Shown: positions 38,234 to 50,039, numbered from the stretch's first letter. The stretch: 64,000 nt of DNA from Pseudomonas lini (GCF_964063345.1 NZ_OZ061318.1:5332001-5396000); one strand, 5' to 3'. Notes: generated from the letters alone by a model not told the origin. Numbers and translations: made by a program.

Positions 38234-40018
38234 TTAGCGGTCCACGTCGGCCATAACGAAATCGATACTACCCAGGTACGCGATCAAGTCCGCGACCATG
38301 CTGCCTTTGATCACCGAAGGGATCTGCTGCAGGTGCGGGAAGCTTGGAGTACGAATCCGGGTGCGGTAGCTCATGGTGCCGCCATCGCTCGTCAGGTAAT
38401 AACTGTTGATGCCCTTGGTCGCTTCGATCATCTGGAAGGATTCGTTGGCCGGCATGACCGGGCCCCACGAAACTTGCAGGAAGTGCGTGATCAGGGTCTC
38501 GATGTGTTGCAGCGTGCGCTCTTTTGGTGGCGGCGTGGTCAGCGGGTGATCCGCCTTGTACGGGCCTTCCGGCATGTTGCGCATGCACTGCTCGATGATC
38601 TTGAGGCTCTGGCGCATTTCTTCGACGCGAACGATGCAACGGTCGTAGGCATCGCCATTGGCCGCCAGCGGGATTTCGAATTCGAAGTTTTCGTACCCGG
38701 AGTAAGGGCGAGCCTTGCGCAGGTCGAAATCGCAACCGGTCGAACGCAGGCCGGCACCGGTGACGCCCCATTCCAGGGCTTCTTTGGTGTTGTAGGCGGC
38801 GACGCCGATGGTCCGGCCACGCAGGATGCTGTTGTCCAGTGCGGCTTTCTGGTATTCGTCCAGACGCTTGGGCATCCACTCGACGAAATCCTTGACCAGT
38901 TTTTCCCAGCCGCGCGGCAGGTCGTGAGCGACGCCACCGATGCGGTACCAGGCCGGGTGCAGACGGAAACCGGTGATGGCTTCGATCACCGTGTACGCCT
39001 TTTGGCGGTCGGTGAAGGTGAAGAACACCGGGGTCATGGCGCCGACGTCCTGGATGTAAGTCCCCAGGAACAGCAGGTGGCTGGTGATCCGGAAGAACTC
39101 GGCCATCATGATGCGGATGACGTCGACCTTCTCGGGCACCTTGATGCCGGCCAGCTTCTCGACCGAGAGCACGTACGGCAGGTTGTTCATCACGCCGCCG
39201 AGGTAGTCGATACGGTCGGTGTACGGAATGAAGCTGTGCCAGGACTGACGCTCGGCCATCTTCTCGGCACCACGGTGGTGGTAACCGACGTCGGGCACGC
39301 AGTCGACGATCTCTTCACCGTCCAGCTGCAGGATGATACGGAATGCACCGTGCGCCGAAGGGTGGTTCGGGCCGAGGTTGAGGAACATGTAGTCCTCGTT
39401 CGGTCCGGAACGCTTCATGCCCCAGTCTTCAGGCTTGAAGCGCGCGGCTTCTTCCTCAAGCTGTTGCTTGGCCAGGGTCAGGCTGAACGGGTCGAACTCG
39501 GTGGCACGGGCCGGGAAGTCCTTGCGCAGCGGGTGACCTTCCCAGGTCGGTGGCATCATGATGCGGGTCAGGTGCGGGTGACCGGCAAAGTTGATGCCGT
39601 ACATGTCCCACACTTCACGCTCGTACCAGTTGGCGTTCGGCCAGAGACCGGTAACGGTCGGCACGCTAAGGTCGCTCTCGGACAAGGCGACCTTGATCAT
39701 TACGTCACTATTACGTTCGATCGACATCAAGTGATAGAACACAGTGAAGTCGGCGCCGCTTGGCAGCCCTTGACGCTTGGTGCGCAGACGCTCGTCCACG
39801 CCGTGCAGGTCATAGAGCATGACGTACGGCTTGGGCAGGTTGCGCAGGAAGGTCAGGACTTCGACGAGTTTGGCGCGGGCAACCCAAAGCACCGGCATGC
39901 CGGTGCGGGTTGGCTGGGCGGTGAACGCCTCCGGGCCAAAACGATTGTTCAGTTCGACGACCACATCCTGGTCGTCTGCCTTATAAGGCGGGATGTACAG
40001 AGCACTGCCTGTAGTCAT
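38234..40018 (-). CDS. nuoC: Fused NADH-quinone oxidoreductase subunits C and D
   Basis: 594 residues, a NuoCD fusion (nuoC/nuoD) as in E. coli and Pseudomonas. Residues about 1-185 are NuoC ([18 protein letters not shown]). The rest is NuoD, related to the large subunit of NiFe hydrogenases, with [11 protein letters not shown] and the quinone-site Tyr and His. It docks NuoB and lines the quinone cavity. Confidence 0.97.
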   Translation of the reverse strand: MTTGSALYIPPYKADDQDVVVELNNRFGPEAFTAQPTRTGMPVLWVARAKLVEVLTFLRNLPKPYVMLYDLHGVDERLRTKRQGLPSGADFTVFYHLMSIERNSDVMIKVALSESDLSVPTVTGLWPNANWYEREVWDMYGINFAGHPHLTRIMMPPTWEGHPLRKDFPARATEFDPFSLTLAKQQLEEEAARFKPEDWGMKRSGPNEDYMFLNLGPNHPSAHGAFRIILQLDGEEIVDCVPDVGYHHRGAEKMAERQSWHSFIPYTDRIDYLGGVMNNLPYVLSVEKLAGIKVPEKVDVIRIMMAEFFRITSHLLFLGTYIQDVGAMTPVFFTFTDRQKAYTVIEAITGFRLHPAWYRIGGVAHDLPRGWEKLVKDFVEWMPKRLDEYQKAALDNSILRGRTIGVAAYNTKEALEWGVTGAGLRSTGCDFDLRKARPYSGYENFEFEIPLAANGDAYDRCIVRVEEMRQSLKIIEQCMRNMPEGPYKADHPLTTPPPKERTLQHIETLITHFLQVSWGPVMPANESFQMIEATKGINSYYLTSDGGTMSYRTRIRTPSFPHLQQIPSVIKGSMVADLIAYLGSIDFVMADVDR

Positions 40019-40090
40019 GGTTATTTATCGCTTTCGGTCAACGTAAAGAATGAAGCCAGTTTCTCGTTTCTTTGTAAGAACAGATCTGGA

Positions 40091-40765
40091 TCAGACTTCG
40101 TCGGGGCTGCGCAGGTTGGTTACCTGAATACGCTGTTCGCGGCGCTGTTCCTTTTGCGAAGGCATCTCGGCGCGGTAAACGCCTTGATCGCCAACGACCC
40201 AGGAAAGTGGGCGACGCTCCTGGCCAATCGACTCCTGCAACAGCATCAAGCCTTGCAGAAAAGCTTCAGGGCGGGGCGGGCAGCCAGGCACGTAGACGTC
40301 CACGGGCAGGAACTTGTCCACCCCTTGAACGACGGAGTAGATGTCGTACATGCCACCGGAGTTGGCGCACGAACCCATGGAGATGACCCATTTAGGCTCG
40401 AGCATTTGCTCGTAGAGACGCTGAATGATCGGCGCCATCTTGATGAAGCAGGTACCGGCGATAACCATGAAATCCGCCTGGCGCGGCGATGCCCGGATAA
40501 CCTCGGCGCCAAAGCGCGCGATGTCGTGGGGCGCCGTGAAGGCGGTGGTCATTTCCACGTAGCAGCACGAAAGACCGAAGTTATACGGCCACAGAGAGTT
40601 CTTGCGCCCCCAGTTGATCGTGCCGTTGAGCACGTCTTCGAGCTTGCCCATGAAAATGTTTTTGTGAACTTGATCTTCTAACGGATCGGAAACGGTTTCC
40701 CGTTGGCCAATCGGATACTGCTCGTTAGGAGCATCGGGGTCGATCCTGGTGAGATTGTATTGCAT
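40091..40765 (-). CDS. nuoB: NADH-quinone oxidoreductase subunit B
   Basis: 224 residues from ATG 40765, preceded by GAGG at 9 bp. It holds cluster N2, the last iron-sulphur centre before quinone, with ligands in [16 protein letters not shown] and [10 protein letters not shown]. The N-terminal 40 residues are longer than in many species, as usual for Pseudomonas. Confidence 0.96.
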   Translation of the reverse strand: MQYNLTRIDPDAPNEQYPIGQRETVSDPLEDQVHKNIFMGKLEDVLNGTINWGRKNSLWPYNFGLSCCYVEMTTAFTAPHDIARFGAEVIRASPRQADFMVIAGTCFIKMAPIIQRLYEQMLEPKWVISMGSCANSGGMYDIYSVVQGVDKFLPVDVYVPGCPPRPEAFLQGLMLLQESIGQERRPLSWVVGDQGVYRAEMPSQKEQRREQRIQVTNLRSPDEV

Positions 40766-40775
40766 TGCCAAAGCC

Positions 40776-41189
40776 TCATTGTTTCAGCTTCGCTTGCCGC
40801 TTACGACGAGCTTCCGGAGCCCAGTCAAGGGCGCCCACTCGGAATAGGTAGACAAGACCTGCCAACAGAATTGCTATGAAAACGAGAGCTTCGACGAATC
40901 CGGTCCAGCCGCTTTCGCGGACGGACACAGACCAGGCAAAGAGAAAAAGGGCTTCGATATCGAAGATCACGAAGAGCATCGCGACCAGATAGAATTTGGC
41001 TGAGAGCCGCAAGCGGGCGCCACCTGTAGGTAGCATGCCGGACTCGAACGGTTCGTTTTTGCTGCGGCCCCAGGCTTTTGACCCGAGGAGGCTGGAGACG
41101 CCGAGCATGAAGGCGCAAAGGCCGCCGACACCCAGAAGGAAAATGGCAAAGCCCCAGTTGTGGGCCATGAGTCCGGTCGCTTCGGGCAT
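40776..41189 (-). CDS. nuoA: NADH-quinone oxidoreductase subunit A
   Basis: 137 residues with three membrane helices. ATG 41189 ([11 protein letters not shown]) is preceded by AAGGAT at 8 bp and gives the normal length; the open frame to 41264 is leader. Family signatures are [13 protein letters not shown] and [11 protein letters not shown]. First gene of the nuo operon. Confidence 0.95.
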   Translation of the reverse strand: MPEATGLMAHNWGFAIFLLGVGGLCAFMLGVSSLLGSKAWGRSKNEPFESGMLPTGGARLRLSAKFYLVAMLFVIFDIEALFLFAWSVSVRESGWTGFVEALVFIAILLAGLVYLFRVGALDWAPEARRKRQAKLKQ

Positions 41190-41276
41190 GCTGGTAATCC
41201 TTAACAGAGAGCAAAGGTCTCTGAGCTTGAAAAGAAACAAAGCAGTGACGATATGTCGCAGCAATCAATCGCGGTG

Positions 41277-41305
41277 ATTTTATGGCTAAACACCGAGCAA
41301 GTAAA
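41277..41305 (-). promoter_or_regulatory. Candidate nuo operon promoter
   Basis: On the minus strand TTTACT (41300-41305) and TAAAAT (41277-41282) are 17 bp apart, placing the start about 80 nt before nuoA. Confidence 0.5.
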
Positions 41306-41438
41306 ATTCAGATAGCGAAATTATTTACAAGAATAAGGACATAGCGCGCCTCCAAAGCCCTGTAGCCCATGCCGCTCGGGCATTAGCGGGGGTTTTGTCA
41401 AATATGTCTTGTAGGGAATGTAACGAACATAGTTCTCG

Positions 41439-41457
41439 CTAAATGATAATCAATATT
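41439..41457. promoter_or_regulatory. Candidate Fur box upstream of nuo
   Basis: The 19-bp site contains AATGATAATCA, identical to positions 4-14 of the Fur consensus, with 14 of 19 matches by eye. It lies about 135 bp upstream of the nuo -35 box. No plus-strand gene follows it. Confidence 0.35.
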
Positions 41458-41618
41458 ATTTGTCGTGGTTTTCAAACTGTTTAACGGGTTAGTGGTTGGG
41501 AAGTTGTCTTATATGCGTGTTACTGCAAGTAGCGAGCGTGGTCGTTTTACCTGATTTTCCGGGTCGTGAAACTGCTCTGGATCAATGCGTTTCGCAAAAT
41601 CTTGTGGGTTGACGCGTT

Positions 41619-41716
41619 CCCTGTGGGAGCCGGGCTTGCCCGCGATGGCGGTGTGTCAGACGCAGCAGATGTTGACTGACAGGTCGCCATCGCGGGCAAG
41701 CCCGGCTCCCACAGGG
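41619..41716. repeat. 32-bp perfect REP inverted pair
   Basis: Arms 41619-41650 and 41685-41716 are exact complements (GGGAGCCGGGCTTGCCCGCG core), the longest perfect arms of this family in the window. Confidence 0.88.
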
Positions 41717-41741
41717 TTTCTTGGTGGCGGATAAATCGCAG

Positions 41742-41773
41742 GCAAAAAAAACGCCCCGAACCAGTCGGGGCGT
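41742..41773 (-). terminator. Intrinsic terminator of aceA
   Basis: The minus-strand stem ACGCCCCGA/TCGGGGCGT (41773-41765 with 41759-41751) is followed by a run of U. It is 68 bp after the aceA stop. Confidence 0.88.
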
Positions 41774-41840
41774 CAGATGAGCGGCTTTGCGGTTAGCTTT
41801 TTATTCGGTCCGCAAGGGCCGTTTGCTTAAGCGAAGCAGA

Positions 41841-43166
41841 TCAGTGGAACTGTTCTTCTTCGGTCGAACCAGTCAGCGCGGTCACCGAGGACGTGCCACC
41901 TTGAATCACGGTGGTCATGTCGTCGAAGTAGCCGGTGCCCACTTCCTGCTGGTGAGCCACGAAGGTGTAACCCTTGGCAGCGTCAGCGAACTCTTGCTCT
42001 TGCAGCTTCACGTAGGCAGTCATGTCGTTGCGGGCGTAGTCGTGCGCCAGGTTGAACATGCTGTGCCACATGTTGTGAATGCCGGCCAGGGTGATGAACT
42101 GGTGCTTGTAACCCATGGCGGACAGTTCGCGCTGGAACTTGGCGATGGTCGCGTCGTCCAGGTTTTTCTTCCAGTTGAAGGAAGGCGAGCAGTTGTACGA
42201 CAGCAGTTGGTCCGGGTATTCCTTTTTGATCGCTTCAGCGAAGCGACGAGCCTCGTCCAGATCCGGCTTGGCGGTTTCGCACCAGATCAGGTCGGCGAAC
42301 GGTGCGTAGGCCAGGCCGCGAGCGATGGCCTGGTCGAGACCGGCGCGCACTTTGTAGAAGCCTTCCTGGGTACGTTCGCCAGTCACGAATGGCTGGTCGT
42401 ACGGGTCGCAATCGGAAGTCAGCAAGTCGGCTGCGTTAGCGTCGGTACGGGCCAGGATGATGGTCGGTGTACCGGCAACGTCAGCGGCCAGGCGAGCAGC
42501 GGTCAGCTTCTGCACGGCTTCCTGGGTAGGAACCAGTACCTTGCCGCCCATGTGGCCGCATTTTTTCACGGAGGCCAGTTGGTCTTCGAAGTGAACGCCG
42601 GCGGCGCCTGCTTCGATCATGCTCTTCATCAGCTCGTAAGCGTTCAGTACGCCACCGAAACCGGCTTCGGCGTCAGCCACGATCGGAGCGAAGTAGTCGA
42701 TGTAACCTTCGTCGCCCGGGTTCTTGCCGGCTTTCCACTGGATCTGGTCAGCGCGACGGAACGAGTTGTTGATGCGCTTGACCACGGTCGGAACCGAATC
42801 CACCGGGTACAGCGACTGATCCGGGTACATCGATTCGGCGGAGTTGTTGTCCGCCGCCACTTGCCAGCCCGACAGGTAGATCGCCTGGATACCGGCCTTG
42901 ACTTGTTGCACAGCCTGGCCGCCAGTCAGGGCGCCCATGCAGTTGACGAAATCTTTCTCGGGACGGAAGGACGGCTTGGCACCCTGGGTTACCAGGTTCC
43001 AAAGCTTGTCGGCGCCCATTTTTGCAAAGGTGTGCTCAGGTTGAACCGAGCCACGCAGGCGGACGACGTCAGCAGCGGAGTAATTGCGTGTCACGCCTTT
43101 CCAGCGCGGGTTTTCAGCCCAATCTTTTTCGAGGGCTGCAATTTGCTGTTCGCGTGTCAGTGCCAT
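41841..43166 (-). CDS. aceA: Isocitrate lyase
   Basis: 441 residues from ATG 43166 (MALTREQQ). It splits isocitrate to glyoxylate and succinate in the glyoxylate shunt. The catalytic signature is KKCGHMGGK; metal and substrate residues occur in [14 protein letters not shown] and [13 protein letters not shown]. It is the shorter, E. coli-like isocitrate lyase type. A long upstream frame is rejected as leader. A palindrome and promoter about 420 bp upstream may drive it. Confidence 0.97.
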   Translation of the reverse strand: MALTREQQIAALEKDWAENPRWKGVTRNYSAADVVRLRGSVQPEHTFAKMGADKLWNLVTQGAKPSFRPEKDFVNCMGALTGGQAVQQVKAGIQAIYLSGWQVAADNNSAESMYPDQSLYPVDSVPTVVKRINNSFRRADQIQWKAGKNPGDEGYIDYFAPIVADAEAGFGGVLNAYELMKSMIEAGAAGVHFEDQLASVKKCGHMGGKVLVPTQEAVQKLTAARLAADVAGTPTIILARTDANAADLLTSDCDPYDQPFVTGERTQEGFYKVRAGLDQAIARGLAYAPFADLIWCETAKPDLDEARRFAEAIKKEYPDQLLSYNCSPSFNWKKNLDDATIAKFQRELSAMGYKHQFITLAGIHNMWHSMFNLAHDYARNDMTAYVKLQEQEFADAAKGYTFVAHQQEVGTGYFDDMTTVIQGGTSSVTALTGSTEEEQFH

Positions 43167-43575
43167 GGGGATAAACCTCGTCGCGTCTTTAATCGAAAGT
43201 GGTTCTGGGTGGACAAATCCTGCGAGCCAAGTACGCAATTCAAAGGGGCGTAAAAGGCTGCTCGCTGACCAGAAGCTTAGGCGGTCAAGTCGGGTTCGGC
43301 GGGGATGGCGACGGGATGAACGATGGGCTCGAGGGGAAGTGAGCAGGTAAGGGCGAACTGGCGAGCGCATTCGGGCGTCGTGGGCCTTGGTGCGAACTTC
43401 AGTGTGGAGCCGGGTTACCTAAATACGCTTCCGTCCCTCGGGACAACTTCGTTCCAGTCGGCAACCTCGTCAAACACACCTTGTGGGCGGTACAGACACG
43501 AATCGGCTCGCGGGGTAGGTGCGAACAGCGACTCGAAAGCCCTTGCCAGGGCCTCTGATTAGCGGGAGCGAGGCC
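43167..43575. other. Long probable 5' leader of aceA
   Basis: About 400 bp between the candidate promoter and aceA hold no convincing gene on either strand. A 77-codon minus-strand frame (43399-43632) crosses the promoter and is not credible. No clear long hairpin was seen. Confidence 0.4.
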
Positions 43576-43604
43576 ATCATGCCTTTGCTTTTTTGGCTCG
43601 TCAA
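43576..43604 (-). promoter_or_regulatory. Candidate aceA promoter
   Basis: On the minus strand TTGACG (43599-43604) and CATGAT (43576-43581) are 17 bp apart. It directs transcription toward aceA. Confidence 0.45.
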
Positions 43605-43610
43605 ACGTTT

Positions 43611-43636
43611 TGTAGTGCTTTTTTTCAAGCACTACA
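43611..43636. promoter_or_regulatory. Long palindrome upstream of aceA, candidate RccR-type operator
   Basis: The arms TGTAGTGCTT and AAGCACTACA (43611-43620, 43627-43636) are exact complements around a 6-bp spacer, ending 7 bp before the -35 box. TGTAGT/ACTACA half-sites resemble what I recall for RccR, the RpiR-family regulator of glyoxylate and pyruvate genes in Pseudomonas, which is known to act on aceA. The assignment is inferred. Confidence 0.5.
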
Positions 43637-43676
43637 TCTTTGGTCTAATACGACTAATCAGTCAGTTTTTGGTGCT

Positions 43677-44438
43677 TTAGTCCAGCGTATCGACTTTCAC
43701 CCGCAGAATCATGTCATCCCGGCCCTGAGTCGAGTAGCTGCGGGTCAGGCCCTGTTTGTCGGCCTGAGTCTGGCGATTTACGCCGGCCAGGGTGATCCAC
43801 TCGCCCAGTCGACCACTGACAGTTGTGTCGGTACTTTGCACGTTCACTACATCGGAACGTTCCTGGCTCATCCGGTCACGGTTAGTACTGATTGCCAGAT
43901 GAACGATGTCGCCAGTGACGCTGGCAGTGACGTAGAAGCCTTGGGTGACATTGCGGTATTCGGTCTGGCTGCGCAGATCGCCATAGCTGTCGGTCTGGGT
44001 GCTGGTGAGCGGCACGCTCTGGCCGACCTGGATCAGCGCCGGCGTGCCTTCGCTGGCCTGAACCTGCTGGATACCGCCGTCGCGGCTGTCGGTGCTGCGG
44101 TTGATGATGCGAGTCTGGCTCGGCTTGGCACCGTTCACCGAGTAACCCTGATCACCCTGGAAGTTGTTCTCGTTGGTGTCGACGGTGATCAGCAAGCGCT
44201 TGGCGGCCACATCGAGTTGGCCGATCAAGGCCTTAAGTTCGTCGATCTTGCGCTGTTCTGCGTTGACGATCAGCTGATTGCCATAGGCGCTGACCTGGCC
44301 GTCCTTGCCGATGAAATTCTGCGCCACCGGCAGCAGATCGTCGCTGGTGCGATAGTTCAAGGGCACGATCTCGGTGGCGGCCATGACCGAAAAACTGCAG
44401 GTCAGCAGCAGCGTGGTGAGCAGGGTGCGTAGGGACAT
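43677..44438 (-). CDS. Secretin N-domain-like periplasmic protein
   Basis: 253 residues. The signal peptide ends at VMA-ATE (about residue 20). Residues 21-85 form a secretin/NolW N-domain (IVPLNYRTSDDLLPVAQNFI, YGNQLIVNAEQRKIDELKALI), the ring-building unit of type II/III/IV pilus secretins. There is no beta-barrel secretin domain. The C-terminal part has strands but no family I recognise. It is conserved next to aceA in Pseudomonas; the function is unknown. Confidence 0.75.
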   Translation of the reverse strand: MSLRTLLTTLLLTCSFSVMAATEIVPLNYRTSDDLLPVAQNFIGKDGQVSAYGNQLIVNAEQRKIDELKALIGQLDVAAKRLLITVDTNENNFQGDQGYSVNGAKPSQTRIINRSTDSRDGGIQQVQASEGTPALIQVGQSVPLTSTQTDSYGDLRSQTEYRNVTQGFYVTASVTGDIVHLAISTNRDRMSQERSDVVNVQSTDTTVSGRLGEWITLAGVNRQTQADKQGLTRSYSTQGRDDMILRVKVDTLD

Positions 44439-44515
44439 ATCCGTTATCTCCGGCCTTCAAAGTCTTGATATTGCCAGTTTGTCGGCCCGCGGTGGGGCAA
44501 GTTGAATCGTAGACA

Positions 44516-44550
44516 GCAAAACGCCCCGGCATCCGAGGATGGCGGGGCGT
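44516..44550 (-). terminator. Intrinsic terminator after the GNAT gene
   Basis: The minus-strand stem ACGCCCCGCCATC with GATGCCGGGGCGT (one mismatch, CTCG loop; 44550-44538 with 44533-44521) is followed by UUUU. Confidence 0.8.
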
Positions 44551-44574
44551 GGGAACGATCAGTTACAGAGGGGC

Positions 44575-45000
44575 TCAGGCGGAGTGACGCACCATGTCCA
44601 CATGCGGAATCCCGGCCTCCAGGAATTCCTCACTGACCATGCTGAAACCCAAGCGCTCATAGAACGCCGTGGCCTGCACTTGTGCGCTCAGCATCTGCTG
44701 CTTCAGTCCGCGTTCCTCGGCTTCACCGATCACCGTTTGCATCAGCGCATCGCCGACTTTCAAGCCGCGCCAGTCCTTCAGCACCGACACCCGGCCGATG
44801 TGACCATCTGGCAGCAGGCGGGCGGTGCCGATCGGGAAGTCGCCTTCAAAGGCCAGAAAGTGGACTGCCGTTGCGTCATCAGCATCCCATTCCAGCTCAG
44901 GCGGAACGGATTGCTCGGCGATGAACACCGTCTCACGAATGCGCCGGATCTCGGCGTTATCCTTTTGCCAGTCTGCGACACGAACGTGAATTTTATTCAT
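44575..45000 (-). CDS. GNAT-family N-acetyltransferase
   Basis: 141 residues from ATG 45000, overlapping the end of roxA by 8 bp. The acetyl-CoA site motif A is IGRVSVLKDWRGLKVGDALM, followed by the typical ATAFYERLGF motif. The substrate is unknown; the N-terminal FIAEQSVPPELEWD segment is found in ElaA-like and related GNATs. Co-translation with roxA suggests shared regulation. Confidence 0.88.
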   Translation of the reverse strand: MNKIHVRVADWQKDNAEIRRIRETVFIAEQSVPPELEWDADDATAVHFLAFEGDFPIGTARLLPDGHIGRVSVLKDWRGLKVGDALMQTVIGEAEERGLKQQMLSAQVQATAFYERLGFSMVSEEFLEAGIPHVDMVRHSA

Positions 45001-46162
45001 CGGCAAATCCCAGGCTTCCTTGCTTGATCAGCTCGCACAGCAGGCCGCGACCGTCTTCATCGCTCAGCCATTGGCCAAGGTTGTCGACATGCAGTGCGTC
45101 GGCGGCGCAGATCATTTTCAGCAGCTCGCGCAGTTTGCCCGGCAGGTAACGGCTCTGGCCGCTGGCGAACAGCAGAAGATCGTCATCGACTTCAGACCAG
45201 GCCATGCGCGCGCTCGGGTTACGGATCAGGATCGCGCCTTGCTCGAGGCTGGCGAGCAGGTCGTCTTCTTCGATTTCTTCCGGGCCCACCACCAGTTCCG
45301 GGTAGCGCGGCTCGGTCATGAACTGGCCGAACCAGGTCAGCAGCAGGCGCTCGTCGCTCATGTGCTCGGCCAGCAGGCTTTTCAGGCGATCGAGGGCGTC
45401 GTGCTGGATCTGATGAGGATCGACCGCCGGCAGGGCGTCGGCGTCGGTGTAACGCTCTTCGTCCGACAGGAACTGGCTGAGGAAATCGGTGAAGTGGGTC
45501 AGCACTTCAGCGGCGCTCGGTGCGCGGAAACCGACCGAGTAAGTCATGCAGTCGTCAACGGCCACGCCGCAGTGAGCCAGGCGCGGCGGCAGGTAGAGCA
45601 TGTCGCCCGGTTCCAGAACCCACTCATCGGTGGCTTCGAAATCAGCGAGGATGCGCAGGTCCGCGTGTTGCAGCAGAGGGCTCTCTGAATCGCACATCTG
45701 GCCGATTTTCCAGTTGCGCTTGCCGTGGCCCTGCAGCAGGAACACGTCGTAGTTATCGAAGTGCGGACCGACGCTGCCACCCGGGGCGGCAAAGCTGATC
45801 ATCACGTCGTCGATGCGCCAGCTCGGCAGGAAACGGAAGTTTTCCAGCAGCTCGGCGACTTCCGGGACGAATTGGTCGACGGCTTGCACCAGCAGGGTCC
45901 ATTCGCGTTCCGGCAACTTGCTGAATTCGTCTTCGGCGAACGGGCCGCGGCGCAATTCCCATGGACGCTCGCCGTGCTCGATCAGCAGGCGCGATTCGAC
46001 TTCTTCTTCCAGCGCCAGGCCGGCCAGTTCATCGGCGTCGATCGGGCTTTCGAAATCAGGAATCGCCTGACGGATCAGCAGGGGTTTTTTCTGCCAGTAG
46101 TCACGCAGGAATTCGCGCGCCGTGATGCCGCCCAGAAGTTGAAGAGGAGTGTCAGGATTCAT
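44993..46162 (-). CDS. roxA: Ribosomal protein L16 arginine hydroxylase (JmjC/cupin)
   Basis: 389 residues from ATG 46162 (MNPDTPLQ). It is the YcfD/RoxA oxygenase, Fe(II)- and 2-oxoglutarate-dependent, which hydroxylates an arginine of ribosomal protein L16 in E. coli. The metal triad is His134, Asp136 (PHFDNYD) and His197 (RLAHCGV). The C-terminal dimerisation and winged-helix part is present. It lies after purB and overlaps a GNAT gene. Confidence 0.92.
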   Translation of the reverse strand: MNPDTPLQLLGGITAREFLRDYWQKKPLLIRQAIPDFESPIDADELAGLALEEEVESRLLIEHGERPWELRRGPFAEDEFSKLPEREWTLLVQAVDQFVPEVAELLENFRFLPSWRIDDVMISFAAPGGSVGPHFDNYDVFLLQGHGKRNWKIGQMCDSESPLLQHADLRILADFEATDEWVLEPGDMLYLPPRLAHCGVAVDDCMTYSVGFRAPSAAEVLTHFTDFLSQFLSDEERYTDADALPAVDPHQIQHDALDRLKSLLAEHMSDERLLLTWFGQFMTEPRYPELVVGPEEIEEDDLLASLEQGAILIRNPSARMAWSEVDDDLLLFASGQSRYLPGKLRELLKMICAADALHVDNLGQWLSDEDGRGLLCELIKQGSLGFADE

Positions 46163-46201
46163 GTGTAACCTATTGAAAAAAAGCACTTTTCAGACGGGAA
46201 T

Positions 46202-46226
46202 AAAAACGCCCGGCGCTGCCGGGCGT
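46202..46226 (-). terminator. Intrinsic terminator of purB
   Basis: The stem ACGCCCGGC/GCCGGGCGT (46206-46214 with 46218-46226), GCT-type loop, with a U-run on the minus strand. Confidence 0.85.
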
Positions 46227-46248
46227 CTCAAACGGGTAAAGCGGTCGA

Positions 46249-47706
<1,458 letters not shown>

Positions 47707-47746
47707 TTACGCGTTACTGACTACAAAGCGGTATTGCGGGCGCGGT

Positions 47747-48370
47747 TCAGCTGCTGCGCATCAGCGGGTAAAGCTCTTTAAGCAGCTTGCGCCGGCTGAT
47801 CACCAACTGCCAGCGATGACCGCCCAACTGACGCCACAGGCGTGCCGAACGGATCCCGGCCAGCAACAGCGCGCGAATCTTTGAGGCATTGCTCGGTTGC
47901 TGCAGGTTGCGCATGTCACCATGCACCTGAATCCGTTGGCGCAGGGTGCTCAGGGTGTCCTGATACAGCGCACCGCAGGCGGCGATTACGTTTTCATGAG
48001 CCGGCCCGAAGTGTTCGACCTGGGACTGGATCTGTGGCAAACGCTTGCCGATCACTTCCAGCATGTCTTCGCGCTTGGCCAATTGACGCTCCAGCCCCAG
48101 CATTGACAGGGCATAGCGCAGCGGTTCGCGCTGAAGGGTGCTGGGGTCGCGCTCCAGGGCGCCGATCAATGCGCGGTAGCCTTCACGCAGATTGATGTCG
48201 TCACCGCCATAGACTTCCAGCGTGTCCTTGGGGTCGCGAATCAACAGGCTGCCGAGCATGCAGGTCAGGCCGGCTTCGTTGGTCTGGCCACTCTTGGCGA
48301 TTTTGTCGACCAGTACGGCGGCGAGAAACACACCGCCCAGGGCCGTCAGTTGCTCCTGAGTCGGGCTCAT
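47747..48370 (-). CDS. hflD: High-frequency lysogenization protein HflD homologue
   Basis: 207 residues, all-helical, peripheral to the inner membrane. HflD of E. coli binds phage lambda CII; its house-keeping role is unclear. The [10 protein letters not shown] and [16 protein letters not shown] regions are conserved. The start overlaps the mnmA stop as ATGA, so hflD depends on mnmA translation. The order mnmA-hflD-purB is widespread in gammaproteobacteria. Confidence 0.92.
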   Translation of the reverse strand: MSPTQEQLTALGGVFLAAVLVDKIAKSGQTNEAGLTCMLGSLLIRDPKDTLEVYGGDDINLREGYRALIGALERDPSTLQREPLRYALSMLGLERQLAKREDMLEVIGKRLPQIQSQVEHFGPAHENVIAACGALYQDTLSTLRQRIQVHGDMRNLQQPSNASKIRALLLAGIRSARLWRQLGGHRWQLVISRRKLLKELYPLMRSS

Positions 48371-49500
48371 GAACGCTGACCCTTGCTGGTCCAGGGTTCG
48401 GCCACTTCGATCACGCCACCGCCGAGGCAGATTTCGCCGTCGTAGAACACCACGGATTGGCCTGGGGTGACCGCGCGTTGCGGGTCATCGAAGGTCGCGC
48501 GGTAGCCGCTGGCGGTCTTTTCCAGCGTGCAAGGCTGGTCGCTCTGGCGATAACGCACCTTGGCGGTCAGTTTGCGCGGCTCGGTCAAATCGATCGGGTT
48601 GACCCAATAGATGTCCGAGGCGAGCAGGGCGCGGGAGAACAAATAAGGGTGGTCATTGCCTTGGCCAACGATCAGCTCGTTGTGTTCCAGGTCCTTGATC
48701 AGCACATACCACGGCTCGTCACCGGCGTCTTTCAAGCCGCCGATGCCCAGGCCCTGGCGCTGGCCGATAGTGTGATACATCAAGCCGTGGTGACGGCCGA
48801 TGACTTCGCCTTCGGTGGTCTTGATCTCGCCTGGCTGGGCCGGCAGGTATTGCTTGAGGAAGTCGCTGAAACGGCGTTCGCCGATAAAGCAGATTCCGGT
48901 GGAATCCTTTTTCTTCGCGGTGGCCAGGTCGTGTTTCTCGGCAATCGCGCGCACTTCGGGTTTTTCCAGCTCGCCGACCGGGAACAGAGTCTTGGCGATC
49001 TGTTCACCGCCGACGGCGTGTAGGAAGTAGCTCTGGTCCTTGTTCGGATCCAGGCCCTTGAGCAATTCGGTGCGACCATCGATGTCGCGGCGGCGCACAT
49101 AGTGGCCGGTGGCGATCAGGTCGGCGCCGAGCATCATGGCGTAGTCGAGGAACGCCTTGAACTTGATTTCGCGGTTGCAGAGGATGTCCGGGTTCGGCGT
49201 GCGACCGGCCTTGTATTCGGCCAGGAAATGCTCGAACACGTTGTCCCAGTACTCGGCGGCGAAGTTGGCGGTGTGCAGCTTGATACCAATCTTGTCGCAC
49301 ACGGCCTGAGCGTCCGCCAGGTCATCCATGGCGGTGCAGTATTCCGTTCCATCGTCTTCTTCCCAGTTCTTCATGAACAGGCCTTCCACCTCATAGCCCT
49401 GCTCGATCAGCAGGAGAGCGGAAACGGAAGAGTCCACGCCGCCGGACATGCCGACAATGACGCGCTTCTTTTGTGTGTCAGAAGGGGCTGGATCACGCAT
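48367..49500 (-). CDS. mnmA: tRNA-specific 2-thiouridylase
   Basis: 377 residues. It thiolates U34 of tRNA-Lys, -Glu and -Gln using a persulphide relay. PP-loop GMSGGVDSS near residue 18, a catalytic Cys in [12 protein letters not shown] and a second in [11 protein letters not shown] are present. C-terminal beta domains complete the enzyme. It is followed by hflD through ATGA. Confidence 0.97.
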   Translation of the reverse strand: MRDPAPSDTQKKRVIVGMSGGVDSSVSALLLIEQGYEVEGLFMKNWEEDDGTEYCTAMDDLADAQAVCDKIGIKLHTANFAAEYWDNVFEHFLAEYKAGRTPNPDILCNREIKFKAFLDYAMMLGADLIATGHYVRRRDIDGRTELLKGLDPNKDQSYFLHAVGGEQIAKTLFPVGELEKPEVRAIAEKHDLATAKKKDSTGICFIGERRFSDFLKQYLPAQPGEIKTTEGEVIGRHHGLMYHTIGQRQGLGIGGLKDAGDEPWYVLIKDLEHNELIVGQGNDHPYLFSRALLASDIYWVNPIDLTEPRKLTAKVRYRQSDQPCTLEKTASGYRATFDDPQRAVTPGQSVVFYDGEICLGGGVIEVAEPWTSKGQRS

Positions 49501-49559
49501 AGGGATTCAATGAGTGTCTTGAAAAAGGACGCGATTCTAGCAGGCCGGAGCCCGCAAGG

Positions 49560-50006
49560 CTAAAGAGAAGGACGGATCAGCTCGAGGCTGAAGTGTTTGC
49601 CGTCCAGATAATCATCGATACAGCGGATGATCAGCTCACTGCGCCAGTTTGCGCGCTGTTGCAGCAGTTCGTCACGCGTCAGCCATTTTGCGCCGACGAT
49701 ACCGTCATCCAGCTGATAGTCCGGGTGGTGTTTGAGCGGTTTTGCGGTGAAGCAGACCCGCTGGTAAGTCACGCCGTTGCTCGGGGCGGTATAGAGATAA
49801 ATGCCCACCACGCCGGTCGGTTCGACGTCCCAGCCGGTTTCCTCAAGGGTTTCACGAACGGCGGCTTCGATCAGGGTTTCGTCCGGGTCCAGATGGCCGG
49901 CCGGTTGGTTGAGCACCGTTTGTCCGTGCTTGAGTTCTTCGACCATCAGGAAACGACCATTGTCTTCGACGATGGTGGCAACGGTGATGTGGGGTAGCCA
50001 ATCCAT
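49560..50006 (-). CDS. nudJ: NudJ-type Nudix hydrolase
   Basis: 148 residues. The Nudix box is intact, spanning the GHLDPDETLIEA segment through REtLEETGW (G-x5-E-x7-REUxEExGU). NudJ relatives hydrolyse thiamine and nucleoside pyrophosphates. It lies upstream of mnmA, as in other gammaproteobacteria. Confidence 0.88.
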   Translation of the reverse strand: MDWLPHITVATIVEDNGRFLMVEELKHGQTVLNQPAGHLDPDETLIEAAVRETLEETGWDVEPTGVVGIYLYTAPSNGVTYQRVCFTAKPLKHHPDYQLDDGIVGAKWLTRDELLQQRANWRSELIIRCIDDYLDGKHFSLELIRPSL

Positions 50007-50039
50007 GAGTCTTCCTCAGTTTGAATGTTGAAACCCGAT

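Noticed and set aside
38333..40681. 782-codon plus-strand frame opposite nuoCD and nuoB
   Set aside because: Shadow frame crossing two certain genes and their gap.
43399..43632. 77-codon minus-strand frame upstream of aceA
   Set aside because: It spans the candidate promoter and palindrome and has no family likeness or ribosome-binding site.
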